Below, in pieces: positions 1-5,968 of a DNA stretch of 5,968 nucleotides. This DNA is from Planctomycetes bacterium RBG_16_41_13 (GTDB lineage Bacteria > Planctomycetota > Brocadiia > Brocadiales > Brocadiaceae): assembly GCA_001828295.1 (NCBI GenBank), contig MHYI01000187.1:1-5968 (forward strand), given 5' to 3'. The first letter of the stretch is position 1. Each line of letters begins with the position of its first letter. The notes beneath the pieces are model-generated. The model saw only the letters and a list, made by a program, of their open reading frames with translations, ran no database searches and was not told the origin of the DNA. The position numbers were made by a program, and so were the translations under genes.

Positions 1-1
1 C

Positions 2-832
2 ATCGTTTATCCCCCGTTAGCGCACTGGGTATGGTCTTCAGAAGGCTGGCTTCTCGGCATAGATTCTCTGGATTTTGCCGGCGGGACGGTAGTTCATATT
101 TGTTCCGGAGCCTCTGCACTTGCCGTAATTCTGTTTTTAGGTAAACGCAAGGGATATCCGAAAGGAGCAAAACCACCGCATAATTTGCCTTTTGTTATGC
201 TGGGAACCGGTTTACTGTGGTTTGGCTGGTTTGGTTTCAACGCGGGCAGCGCGGTAGCCGCCGACGGATTAGCCGCAAACGCATTTGTTGTTACCAACAC
301 AGCAGCCGCAGCAGCAGCAACAACATGGTCACTCATTGAATGGGCATTCCACAAGAAACCTTCCATACTTGGCGCATGTTCCGGAGCGGTAGCCGGACTG
401 GTTGCAATAACGCCGGCAGCAGGCTTTGTAGGGCCTATGGCTGCCATAGGCATAGGTGTTCCGGCTGCAATTTTATGCTACCTCGCCGTAGCAAAAATGA
501 AGAAGGCTTTGGGTTATGATGATGCATTGGATGTTATTGGGGTGCATGCCGTTGGCGGAACATGGGGAGCGTTCGCAACCGGGCTTTTTGCCGATTCACT
601 GGTAAATCCTGCGGCGCCAAACGGTTTGTTCCATGGAAATCCTGCCCTGCTGGGAAAACAAATTATAGGAATATTTGCCGCATGGGCATGGGCATTTTGC
701 ATTACCGCCCTTTTAACATGGTTTGTAAAATCAGTAGTGGGCTTAAGGCCTACAGAAGCCGAAGAAGACACCGGCATGGACCTTACACAACACAAAGAAG
801 TTTCATATCACTATTATGAAGCACAGAGCTAA
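2..832 (+). CDS. amt: Ammonium transporter Amt/AmtB, C-terminal part (5' end outside window)
   Basis: Inner-membrane channel of the Amt/MEP/Rh family that carries ammonium/ammonia into the cell. The reading frame is open from base 2, so 276 codons are present and roughly the first third of a normal Amt (about 400-450 residues) is missing. Family landmarks visible are AHWVW, the signature DFAGGTVVHI with the first pore histidine at bases 95-97, FGWFGFNAGS, and VHAVGGTWGA with the second pore histidine at 545-547. The two histidines are 150 codons apart, the same spacing as H168 and H318 of E. coli AmtB. The C-terminal cytoplasmic tail has the usual GLRPTEAEEDTGMDL form, which contacts PII and couples the subunits. 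A PII gene follows after 85 bp, the standard amt-glnK pairing. An internal ATG at 197 is not the start, because strong homology continues upstream of it. The family call is very secure; which paralogue it is cannot be told. Confidence 0.97.
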   Translation: MVYPPLAHWVWSSEGWLLGIDSLDFAGGTVVHICSGASALAVILFLGKRKGYPKGAKPPHNLPFVMLGTGLLWFGWFGFNAGSAVAADGLAANAFVVTNTAAAAAATTWSLIEWAFHKKPSILGACSGAVAGLVAITPAAGFVGPMAAIGIGVPAAILCYLAVAKMKKALGYDDALDVIGVHAVGGTWGAFATGLFADSLVNPAAPNGLFHGNPALLGKQIIGIFAAWAWAFCITALLTWFVKSVVGLRPTEAEEDTGMDLTQHKEVSYHYYEAQS

Positions 833-839
833 TTTACTA

Positions 840-863
840 TTTGTACGGCACAAAGCGTACAAA
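840..863 (+). repeat. Small inverted repeat between amt and the PII gene
   Basis: An 8-bp perfect inverted repeat, TTTGTACG at 840-847 and CGTACAAA at 856-863, with an 8-base loop, lies just after the amt stop codon. No T-run follows, so it does not look like an intrinsic terminator. It could be an mRNA stabilising or processing hairpin between two co-transcribed genes, or a small palindromic protein site. The pairing is seen; the function is a guess. Confidence 0.4.
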
Positions 864-902
864 ATGATCAGATAAACAGGTATCTGGACATTTTTAATTG
901 TT

Positions 903-909
903 AAAGGAG
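903..909 (+). promoter_or_regulatory. Ribosome binding site of the PII gene
   Basis: AAAGGAG lies 8 bases before the ATG at 918. It decides between two overlapping ATGs: the one at 914 reads only four more codons before a stop, while 918 opens the full PII frame at better spacing. Confidence 0.8.
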
Positions 910-917
910 AATCATGA

Positions 918-1256
<339 letters not shown>

Positions 1257-1291
1257 ACAACGGCAAACATGTGCTTTAATGCTGTCGTAAA

Positions 1292-1331
1292 AAAACAGGT
1301 GTTGGATCTCTAAAGATTCAACACCTGTTTT
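1292..1331 (+). terminator. Rho-independent terminator after the PII gene
   Basis: A long hairpin: 13 perfect base pairs (AAAACAGGTGTTG at 1292-1304 with its complement at 1319-1331) extend through one G-T wobble and four more pairs to an 18-bp stem closed by a CTAA loop at 1310-1313. The rightward side ends in TTTT. On the complementary strand the stem is followed by seven T residues (A-run 1289-1295), so it may work in both directions. It separates the amt-PII unit from the kinase unit. Confidence 0.8.
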
Positions 1332-1379
1332 AACAATTGCCTGCCTTATTTTTTATACCAGAAAATGCCTTGTTTCTCC

Positions 1380-1385
1380 TATAAT
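1380..1385 (+). promoter_or_regulatory. Possible sigma-70 type -10 element before the histidine kinase
   Basis: A perfect TATAAT at 1380-1385 lies between the terminator and the kinase gene, where a promoter would be expected. No good TTGACA-like -35 is visible at 16-18 bp spacing (1357-1362 reads ACCAGA), so it may need an activator or be fortuitous. Transcription would start near 1392, leaving a leader of about 60 bases before the ATG at 1454. Confidence 0.4.
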
Positions 1386-1453
1386 ACAATGAACGCCTTG
1401 GATGTTTGTCCCCAGGAAATTTAATAGAAATTACTGATTGTTTAAATCCCTTT

Positions 1454-3103
1454 ATGTTTACTTACAACAAAGACACCTTTCTTAATATTAACAAAATCAT
1501 CTTCTCCAGCCTTGATATTCGTGAAGTTTATCAGACGATGAGCAATGAACTGTCAAAAATAATTGATTTTGACAGATTAACCATCACCCTTATAACCGAA
1601 GATAATAATTTATACGAAGCATTTGTGGTGCAGTCAAAAACGCGTGAAGATACCTACATCAAAGAAGGCGATTTGTACCCCATGAAAGATAGTCTCATGG
1701 AAAAAGTAGTGCAATCCCGCAAACCCGTAATAGTGGACGATACCGCCAAAAGCCAATTTGCAACGGACGTCTTTTTGTTTAAGGAGGGCATTCGATCAAG
1801 GCTGGGTTTTCCGCTTGTTTACAAAGGATGCATAATGAAACATCAAAAACTGTTTCACATCGATGAGAAAAAATATCCGATTGAATTCAAAGAACGCATA
1901 ATAGGCAGCATAAATTTTGGCAGCAGGCAGAAGCGGCATTATTCGAAAAAGCATGTGGATTTTGTGTCAAAAATTGCACCGCAATTAGCCATGGCAATTG
2001 AAAATACACGGCTTTTTAACAGAATCAAGGATGCGGAAGAAAAATATAGAAATGTAGTCGAAAGTTCCCCTGACATTATTTTTGAATGCACAAGCGACGG
2101 CAAATTCTTTCTGATAAATCCTTCAGTAGAAAAAATACTGGGTTACTCCGTGCATTACTTCTATGATGCGGGCGGTTCCATACTTTCTCTATGCCACACT
2201 GATGACCAGGGGCAGGTGCTGCGTGAAATCCTTCAGTTATTGCATGGCGAGAAGGACTCTTTGATGGATTTTGAATTTCGTGTTGTCCACAAAAAAGGCA
2301 ACATTGTGTGGCTGTCTTTGGAGGCAATCCCCATCAAACAAGATAATAAAATAATTGGCATCGAGGGGTTTTGCCGGGATATTACCGATAGGAAAAAACT
2401 GGATGAGTTAAAAAACAGTTTAATCCGTGACGTCACGCATGAACTAAAAACCCCTGTTGCTAAAATGGAAATGGCAATTGACATGTATAGGCGTTCTTTT
2501 GCAATAGAAAGTGAATCTACAGGGGAAAAAGAACTACATCTTTACAATCTCCTTCAAAACAATGTGAGCCGTTTGAAAAACATTATCAGAAATGTGCTCG
2601 ATATATCGAGGCTGGAATCTGGAGTAGAACGTTTAAATATATCCGATTTCACCTTCGTCGAATTGGTGGACCAGGTTATCCACGAATTAAACCCTATCGC
2701 TATACAAAAAGGCAATACAATAACACATCAAATACCTGCCACCATTATTTTGAAAGCCGACCGGGAAAAAATGTATTATTTACTTGTTAATCTGGTCGGA
2801 AACGCAATAAAATTTACCAGTCATGGCCGGATCGATATATCGTTCATGATAACGCCCTACGGCTTTGAAGTGTCTGTAAAAGATACAGGAAAGGGACTGG
2901 ACGACGAAGCAATTAAGCATGCGTTTGACAAATTTTATAAGGAAACCCCTTCCATACCGGGGTCCGGAATAGGTCTTGCGATAAGCAAAAACATTGTCGA
3001 ATTACATAATGGCTGTATTTGGGCTGAGTCAGGCGGCAAAGGAAAAGGGGCAAAATTTACCTTCAGATTCCCCACATGCCATCTGATGAAACAAGCAACT
3101 TAG
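1454..3103 (+). CDS. Soluble GAF-PAS sensor histidine kinase
   Basis: Cytoplasmic two-component sensor kinase of 549 residues; no membrane segment or signal peptide is visible. Domains in order: GAF (about 10-185), a short coiled linker, PAS (about 194-315, ending in the typical GFCRDITDRKK), a HisKA dimerisation domain with phospho-accepting His329 in DVTHELKTPVAKM, and a HATPase domain (about 434-542). The ATPase has all its boxes: N box LVNLVGNAIKF (Asn450), G1 DTGKGL, F box FDKFYK and G2 GSGIGLAIS. Autophosphorylation should therefore be intact. The GAF domain carries an insertion of about 22 residues (126-147). Start is uncertain: ATG 1454 is used, but the frame is open to a stop at 1382 and TTG 1406 would add 16 residues; neither has a clear ribosome binding site. 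A receiver gene follows after 30 bp and is the likely partner. The ligand of the sensory domains is unknown. Confidence 0.92.
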   Translation: MFTYNKDTFLNINKIIFSSLDIREVYQTMSNELSKIIDFDRLTITLITEDNNLYEAFVVQSKTREDTYIKEGDLYPMKDSLMEKVVQSRKPVIVDDTAKSQFATDVFLFKEGIRSRLGFPLVYKGCIMKHQKLFHIDEKKYPIEFKERIIGSINFGSRQKRHYSKKHVDFVSKIAPQLAMAIENTRLFNRIKDAEEKYRNVVESSPDIIFECTSDGKFFLINPSVEKILGYSVHYFYDAGGSILSLCHTDDQGQVLREILQLLHGEKDSLMDFEFRVVHKKGNIVWLSLEAIPIKQDNKIIGIEGFCRDITDRKKLDELKNSLIRDVTHELKTPVAKMEMAIDMYRRSFAIESESTGEKELHLYNLLQNNVSRLKNIIRNVLDISRLESGVERLNISDFTFVELVDQVIHELNPIAIQKGNTITHQIPATIILKADREKMYYLLVNLVGNAIKFTSHGRIDISFMITPYGFEVSVKDTGKGLDDEAIKHAFDKFYKETPSIPGSGIGLAISKNIVELHNGCIWAESGGKGKGAKFTFRFPTCHLMKQAT

Positions 3104-3120
3104 TGGTTTATCGTTTTTAA

Positions 3121-3127
3121 AGGAAGG
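3121..3127 (+). promoter_or_regulatory. Ribosome binding site of the receiver gene
   Basis: AGGAAGG lies 6 bases before the ATG at 3134, inside the 30-bp gap after the kinase stop codon. It supports this start and translation from a shared kinase-receiver mRNA. Confidence 0.65.
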
Positions 3128-3133
3128 TACATT

Positions 3134-3490
3134 ATGAAAGATTTATTAATTGTAGAAGACGATCCTGAAATGCAGGAATTTTACAGGGATATGTTGAAAG
3201 GCGAACAATTCTCGGTCACGTATGCTTCAGACGGAGAAGAAGGACTCAAAGAAATGAAGGGGAAAAAATATGATTTGGTAATACTGGATATTCTGATGGA
3301 AAACATTACCGGCGACAGGTTGTTTGCCTTATTAAGGAAAGACAAACATTATAAAGAGGTACCAGTGATCATGGCGTCTTCATTAGACAAACAAACGTAT
3401 CAATGCTTCCAGGCGTTGGGAAAGGTATCATTCCTGGAAAAACCATTCACAAAAGAAATGTTGATAACCGAGATAAACAAGTATTTATAG
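3134..3490 (+). CDS. Stand-alone response regulator receiver protein (CheY-like)
   Basis: Cytoplasmic phospho-acceptor protein of 118 residues, one receiver domain and nothing else. The active-site residues are all present: acidic pair Asp9 and Asp10 in IVEDDPEM, phosphorylated Asp52 in LVILDILME, the Ser/Thr switch position Ser82 in VIMASS, and Lys103 in FLEKPF. Asp52 to Ser82 is 30 residues, the same as Asp57 to Thr87 in CheY. It lacks any DNA-binding, enzymatic or other output domain, so it must act by protein-protein contact or as a phosphorelay intermediate. It lies 30 bp after the GAF-PAS kinase gene and is the obvious cognate partner. The start has a good ribosome binding site. Family call is secure; downstream target unknown. 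Confidence 0.95.
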   Translation: MKDLLIVEDDPEMQEFYRDMLKGEQFSVTYASDGEEGLKEMKGKKYDLVILDILMENITGDRLFALLRKDKHYKEVPVIMASSLDKQTYQCFQALGKVSFLEKPFTKEMLITEINKYL

Positions 3491-3522
3491 CTAAAAGCAT
3501 CTACTCCCGGAAAAATCTAAAA

Positions 3523-3613
3523 CAGTCCCCAGTCGGCAATCCTCAATCCTCAGTCCTCAATCTGCAATTTGCCGACTGCCGACTGCCGATTGCAGATTGC
3601 AGATTGCCGACTG
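3523..3613. repeat. Array of thirteen 7-bp units with internal inverted repeats
   Basis: The 91 bp divide exactly into thirteen 7-base units with no break in phase. The first six are of the CAATCCT/CAGTCCT type (CAGTCCC, CAGTCGG, CAATCCT twice, CAGTCCT, CAATCTG). After CAATTTG they switch to CCGACTG, CCGATTG and CAGATTG. The second class is the near reverse complement of the first, so the array folds: CAGTCGGCAAT at 3530-3540 pairs perfectly with 3603-3613, and CAATCTGCAAT at 3558-3568 pairs perfectly with 3589-3599 or 3596-3606. It fills most of the gap between the receiver and protease genes. It resembles in style the heptameric short tandem repeats known between cyanobacterial genes; identity with any named family is not claimed. 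A frame read through it gives only repetitive peptide and is not a gene. Confidence 0.92.
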
Positions 3614-3630
3614 AATAATGTACTAACGTG

Positions 3631-3636
3631 AAGGAG
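3631..3636 (+). promoter_or_regulatory. Ribosome binding site that sets a CTG start for the FHA protease
   Basis: AAGGAG lies 8 bases before CTG 3645. The frame is closed upstream by TAA at 3624-3626, and no ATG, GTG or TTG occurs in frame before TTG 3879, which would remove most of the FHA domain. An in-frame ATT at 3639 is too close to the site. Confidence 0.75.
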
Positions 3637-3644
3637 AAATTGCA

Positions 3645-5012
3645 CTGAAAGCAGTATTCGTTCATTTATCAGGCAGCCGTCGTGGAAAAACAGAAGTATT
3701 TTCTTCCGATAAAATAACTATTGGCGCCGATGCATCAAATGAAGTTGCCTTTGACGCAAAAAAAGATACAAACATCTCCGCTTTTCATGCTGAAATACTA
3801 CGGAAGGAATGTGAGTATCTGTTAATCGACAAAGGAAGCTTAAAAGGCACGCTGGTTAATCATAGAGTAATTAGCGAATTGGTACTTAAAGACGGTGATT
3901 TAATCGAATTTGGAGCAGGCGGGCCAACGGTGCGATTCCGTATAAAATTGGATGAAGATGATATTTGCAAACCATGGTCTGAAATATTGGAAGACTCTTT
4001 AGGGGTTGCTCTTACCTTGAAGAAGGGACGTTTCAATACCGCAACGGGATTTTTTAAACAACTTTTATGGGAGGTCTACACCCAAACCTCACACCATATT
4101 AAATTGCGTATTATTTTAATACTGGTTGTCTTTTCCGGCATTGTGATCACATATTTCTTTATGCAGAATATCAAATTAACACAAACCGTCGAAAAGGTAA
4201 AAACGCTCGAACTCGAAAGGTCTATTGCAGAAAACATAATAAAAAAGTATACTAACGGCGTTTGCCTTATCCAGGGAGCCTTCTCCTATTATGACGAAGA
4301 AACGGGAGATCCGCTTTTTATGATGGGAAGAATGTCCGGGATAAATGAATACACCGGCACCGGTTTTTTGGTGAATTCCGAAGGCCTGATCATAACCAAT
4401 CGTCATATTGCCGAACCCTGGTGGGAACTGGATGCTTTTCCTGAGTCACAGTTAGATCCGAGGGTGAAACCTAAGTTTGTAGTATTCAGGGCATTTTTCC
4501 CTGGCATCAAAGAACCGTTCCCTCTGACGGTGGAAAAGGTTTCAGATGAAGTGGATGTGGCATTGCTTCGCATAGATACCGGCGGCATAAATATCCCGGT
4601 ACATGAATTAGATACCACAGATAAGGGGGCCGTAGTGGGAGAACCAATATTATTGCTGGGATATCCTGCGGGAATAAAGGCCATTTTTGCAAAGATGGAT
4701 CCGGAACTGGTAAGACAATTCATTCACATCCCTTTTATTCAGTTAGTTCAGGAACTTTCTAATTTCGGCTTTATAAAGCCCCTTGCCACACAAGGCCATT
4801 TAAGTGATATTATGAAGAACAGACTGGTATATGATGCTCAAACAACGGTTGGCGGAAGCGGCGGTCCTATATTTAATAAAAAAGGGCAGGTTATAGGCAT
4901 TAATTATGGGATCTTTCCGGGATTCAGAGGGTCCAATTTTGGCGTTCCAATACGTTATTGCTTAGATCTTCTCAAAGAAGTTTCCAAAAGTATTAAGGAT
5001 AAAAAAAAATGA
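3645..5012 (+). CDS. FHA domain - transmembrane helix - trypsin-like serine protease
   Basis: Predicted membrane-anchored protease of 455 residues. Residues 1-102 form an FHA domain, a fold that binds phosphothreonine peptides: ITIGAD (23-29), SAFHAEI (45-51, the S-x-x-H motif), DKGSLKGTLVN (62-72) and LKDGDLIEFG. The common Arg after the first Gly is Ala28. A linker leads to one hydrophobic helix (about 154-173), preceded by KLR, which suggests N-in topology, then a helical stalk (about 175-200). The protease domain follows with TGTGFLVNSEG and His254 in ITNRHIA, Asp304 in EVDVALLRID and Ser405 in VGGSGGP, a complete S1C/HtrA-like triad. No PDZ domain is present, and about 37 extra residues (344-380) follow GYPAG. 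It starts at CTG 3645 on ribosome-site evidence; TTG 3879 would give 377 residues without most of the FHA fold. It overlaps the next gene by 4 bp. Substrate unknown. Confidence 0.9.
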   Translation: MKAVFVHLSGSRRGKTEVFSSDKITIGADASNEVAFDAKKDTNISAFHAEILRKECEYLLIDKGSLKGTLVNHRVISELVLKDGDLIEFGAGGPTVRFRIKLDEDDICKPWSEILEDSLGVALTLKKGRFNTATGFFKQLLWEVYTQTSHHIKLRIILILVVFSGIVITYFFMQNIKLTQTVEKVKTLELERSIAENIIKKYTNGVCLIQGAFSYYDEETGDPLFMMGRMSGINEYTGTGFLVNSEGLIITNRHIAEPWWELDAFPESQLDPRVKPKFVVFRAFFPGIKEPFPLTVEKVSDEVDVALLRIDTGGINIPVHELDTTDKGAVVGEPILLLGYPAGIKAIFAKMDPELVRQFIHIPFIQLVQELSNFGFIKPLATQGHLSDIMKNRLVYDAQTTVGGSGGPIFNKKGQVIGINYGIFPGFRGSNFGVPIRYCLDLLKEVSKSIKDKKK

Positions 5013-5701
5013 AGCAGTTTTCTTCCTATTTGTATAAAAAAACAGGTATTTCAGGATTTTTTATCTTTTTACGCATGGCGAATTATGCCTTCATTGTTTT
5101 TTTAATTTCAATATTCGTATTATTGTCTCAGCATTCATTCGCCAATTCCGACGGGGCGCCTCTGGCAAGCGTAGGCGCTGCAACAACCAAAGACGGCTGG
5201 AATCTTTATGCTCCCGCCTTTTCTACATGCAACATTCTGGGATGCCATTACCAATATACCGTGGGTTCGGGGAAGGGCAAATTTATGTTATTTGTTTTAG
5301 AGGAGTGTGAACCGGGTGAAATTGTTGATATTCTGGTTTCGTTTAAAAAGACGGATACGTATTATCATGGCTTTCAAATTGCCGCGCAAGACAGGTATTT
5401 TAACCGATTAGTGGGTACTTTTATCAACGTCGGAGACGACGACGATACACAAGTGGAAGCGGGAGGCCTTTACGCAACTCATACGAAAAAAGGCACAAAC
5501 CAAAAATACTGGCATGTAAAATGGCAGGCGCCGCCCGAAGATTTCTGGGTCGCCAATCCCGTCAGATTCTTTGCCGTTGGATTGGAAGCCGACAATGACG
5601 GCACTGCCATGGGAGATTCTGTGTACAGCGCAACAAGGAATATTATTGTTACACCCAGAAAATTTCGCAATATGCAAATGCAACAATTAAGAAAGGAGTA
5701 A
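5009..5701 (+). CDS. Secreted Reeler/choice-of-anchor V-like protein with CX4CH motif
   Basis: Predicted exported protein of 230 residues. A hydrophobic segment (about 24-40) ends in SFA, giving a likely signal cleavage after residue 45; Met23 is an alternative start with a more normal-length signal. After cleavage the protein has DGAPLAS and then CNILGCH (Cys74, Cys79, His80), a CX4CH arrangement where related proteins often carry CXXCH. The rest looks like the Reeler/choice-of-anchor V beta domain: PGEIVDILVSF, YHGFQIAAQD, GTF, YATHT, WHVKWQAP, NPVRFFAVGLEADNDGTAMGDSVYS. An acidic run (DDDD, 143-146) could bind cations. No C-terminal anchor is visible. The ATG overlaps the protease stop codon as ATGA, with AAGGA 9 bases upstream, implying coupled translation. 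The fold assignment comes from motif memory and is moderately sure; haem binding is inferred. Confidence 0.72.
   Translation: MKQFSSYLYKKTGISGFFIFLRMANYAFIVFLISIFVLLSQHSFANSDGAPLASVGAATTKDGWNLYAPAFSTCNILGCHYQYTVGSGKGKFMLFVLEECEPGEIVDILVSFKKTDTYYHGFQIAAQDRYFNRLVGTFINVGDDDDTQVEAGGLYATHTKKGTNQKYWHVKWQAPPEDFWVANPVRFFAVGLEADNDGTAMGDSVYSATRNIIVTPRKFRNMQMQQLRKE
5693..5698 (+). promoter_or_regulatory. Ribosome binding site of the last, partial gene
   Basis: AAGGAG lies inside the final codons of the preceding gene, 7 bases before TTG 5706 and 4 before TTG 5703. The spacing favours 5706. The placement suggests the downstream gene is translated from the same mRNA. Confidence 0.65.
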
Positions 5702-5705
5702 TTTG

Positions 5706-5968
5706 TTGAAGCGGAGATATTTTTCTGCTGTATTACTGTTACTGACCATGTTGTGTTTCATGCATACATCATATGCATCGCCTCTTGATTTTTCATGGAC
5801 TGCGCCAAAGACATATGTGCATAACGAAGGGACAAAAGGGGAGTTACTCTATATTGTCTGGTTTTATAACGTAAAGAATACTATGGAGAAAACAATCACG
5901 GCGCCCATAGACATATTTCTGAAAACGGATACGGGAGAAGAATACGCCGACGCATATTATCCGGAACT
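5706..5968 (+). CDS. Secreted protein of unknown function, N-terminal part (3' end outside window)
   Basis: An open frame of 87 full codons runs to the right edge. It begins with TTG 5706 (TTG 5703 is the alternative) after an AAGGAG site. The N-terminus is a textbook signal peptide: KRR, then a hydrophobic core of mostly Leu, Val and Ala, then SYA followed by SPLDFSW, so cleavage is likely near residue 24. The visible mature part (for example TKGELLYIVWFYNV and ITAPIDIFLKTDTG) alternates hydrophobic and polar residues and looks beta-rich, perhaps an immunoglobulin-like fold. No catalytic or binding motif is seen and I do not recognise the family. The gene follows the Reeler-like gene with only 4 bases between stop and start, so it belongs to the same operon and probably acts in the same extracytoplasmic compartment. 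Confidence 0.72.
   Translation, partial: MKRRYFSAVLLLLTMLCFMHTSYASPLDFSWTAPKTYVHNEGTKGELLYIVWFYNVKNTMEKTITAPIDIFLKTDTGEEYADAYYPE

Noticed and set aside
94..795. Long open frames on the - strand opposite amt, and a + strand frame at 562-819.
   Set aside because: They are shadows of a well-conserved Amt frame; their peptides show no domain and codon bias explains the lack of stops.
1389..1424. A tiny frame starting ATG 1389 (11 codons) ahead of the kinase, as a possible leader peptide.
   Set aside because: It has no ribosome site and would lie at or upstream of the transcription start predicted from TATAAT 1380-1385.
3523..3613. CRISPR array.
   Set aside because: The units are 7 bp, contiguous and lack spacers, and there is no cas gene nearby.
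3403..3618. A + strand open frame of 71 codons overlapping the end of the receiver gene and the repeat array.
   Set aside because: Its first part is the receiver gene in another frame and its second part is the 7-bp array translated into repetitive peptide; it has no ribosome site.
3590..3626. A possible promoter for the FHA protease operon (AATAAT 3614-3619 with TTGCAG 3590-3595 or 3597-3602).
   Set aside because: The -35 match is only three of six and both parts lie in or beside the repeat array, where such matches arise from the repeat itself.
4176..4723. Several - strand open frames opposite the protease gene.
   Set aside because: The + strand frame here carries the full catalytic triad, and the antisense peptides have no recognisable motif.

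Overview
The window is a moderately AT-rich, gene-dense bacterial segment of about 6 kb. Every gene that can be supported lies on the + strand. Three blocks follow one another. The first is nitrogen sensing and uptake: the C-terminal two thirds of an Amt ammonium transporter, cut by the left edge, followed by a PII signal protein. It closes with a strong hairpin terminator at 1292-1331. The second is a two-component pair: a soluble GAF-PAS histidine kinase and a stand-alone receiver protein. It has a TATAAT element just upstream and so probably forms its own transcription unit.

The third block starts after a 91-bp array of thirteen 7-bp units (3523-3613). It encodes a membrane-anchored FHA-domain trypsin-like serine protease (3645-5012), a secreted Reeler/choice-of-anchor V-like protein with a CX4CH motif (5009-5701), and the start of another secreted protein that runs off the right edge (5706 onward). 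The protease gene overlaps its neighbour by 4 bp, and the third gene's ribosome binding site lies in the last codons of the second, so these three are very probably one operon. The protease gene appears to begin at a CTG codon at 3645. Starting it at the next ordinary start codon, TTG 3879, would remove most of the FHA domain.

Working model: Amt brings in or senses ammonium and PII docks on it according to nitrogen and energy state. The cytoplasmic kinase-receiver pair handles a soluble signal with no DNA-binding output encoded here. In the third block, an FHA domain that should bind phosphothreonine on the inside is linked by one membrane helix to a protease with a complete His/Asp/Ser triad on the outside. 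That protease is encoded beside two exported proteins that could be its substrates or partners. The link between the blocks is inferred from position only.

Organism: the AT-rich composition, Amt-PII pair, GAF-PAS kinase, Reeler-like exported protein with a haem-like motif and short-unit repeat between genes would fit an environmental Gram-negative lineage, perhaps an anammox-type planctomycete (Kuenenia/Brocadia group). This is a tentative impression; no marker gene in the window settles it.
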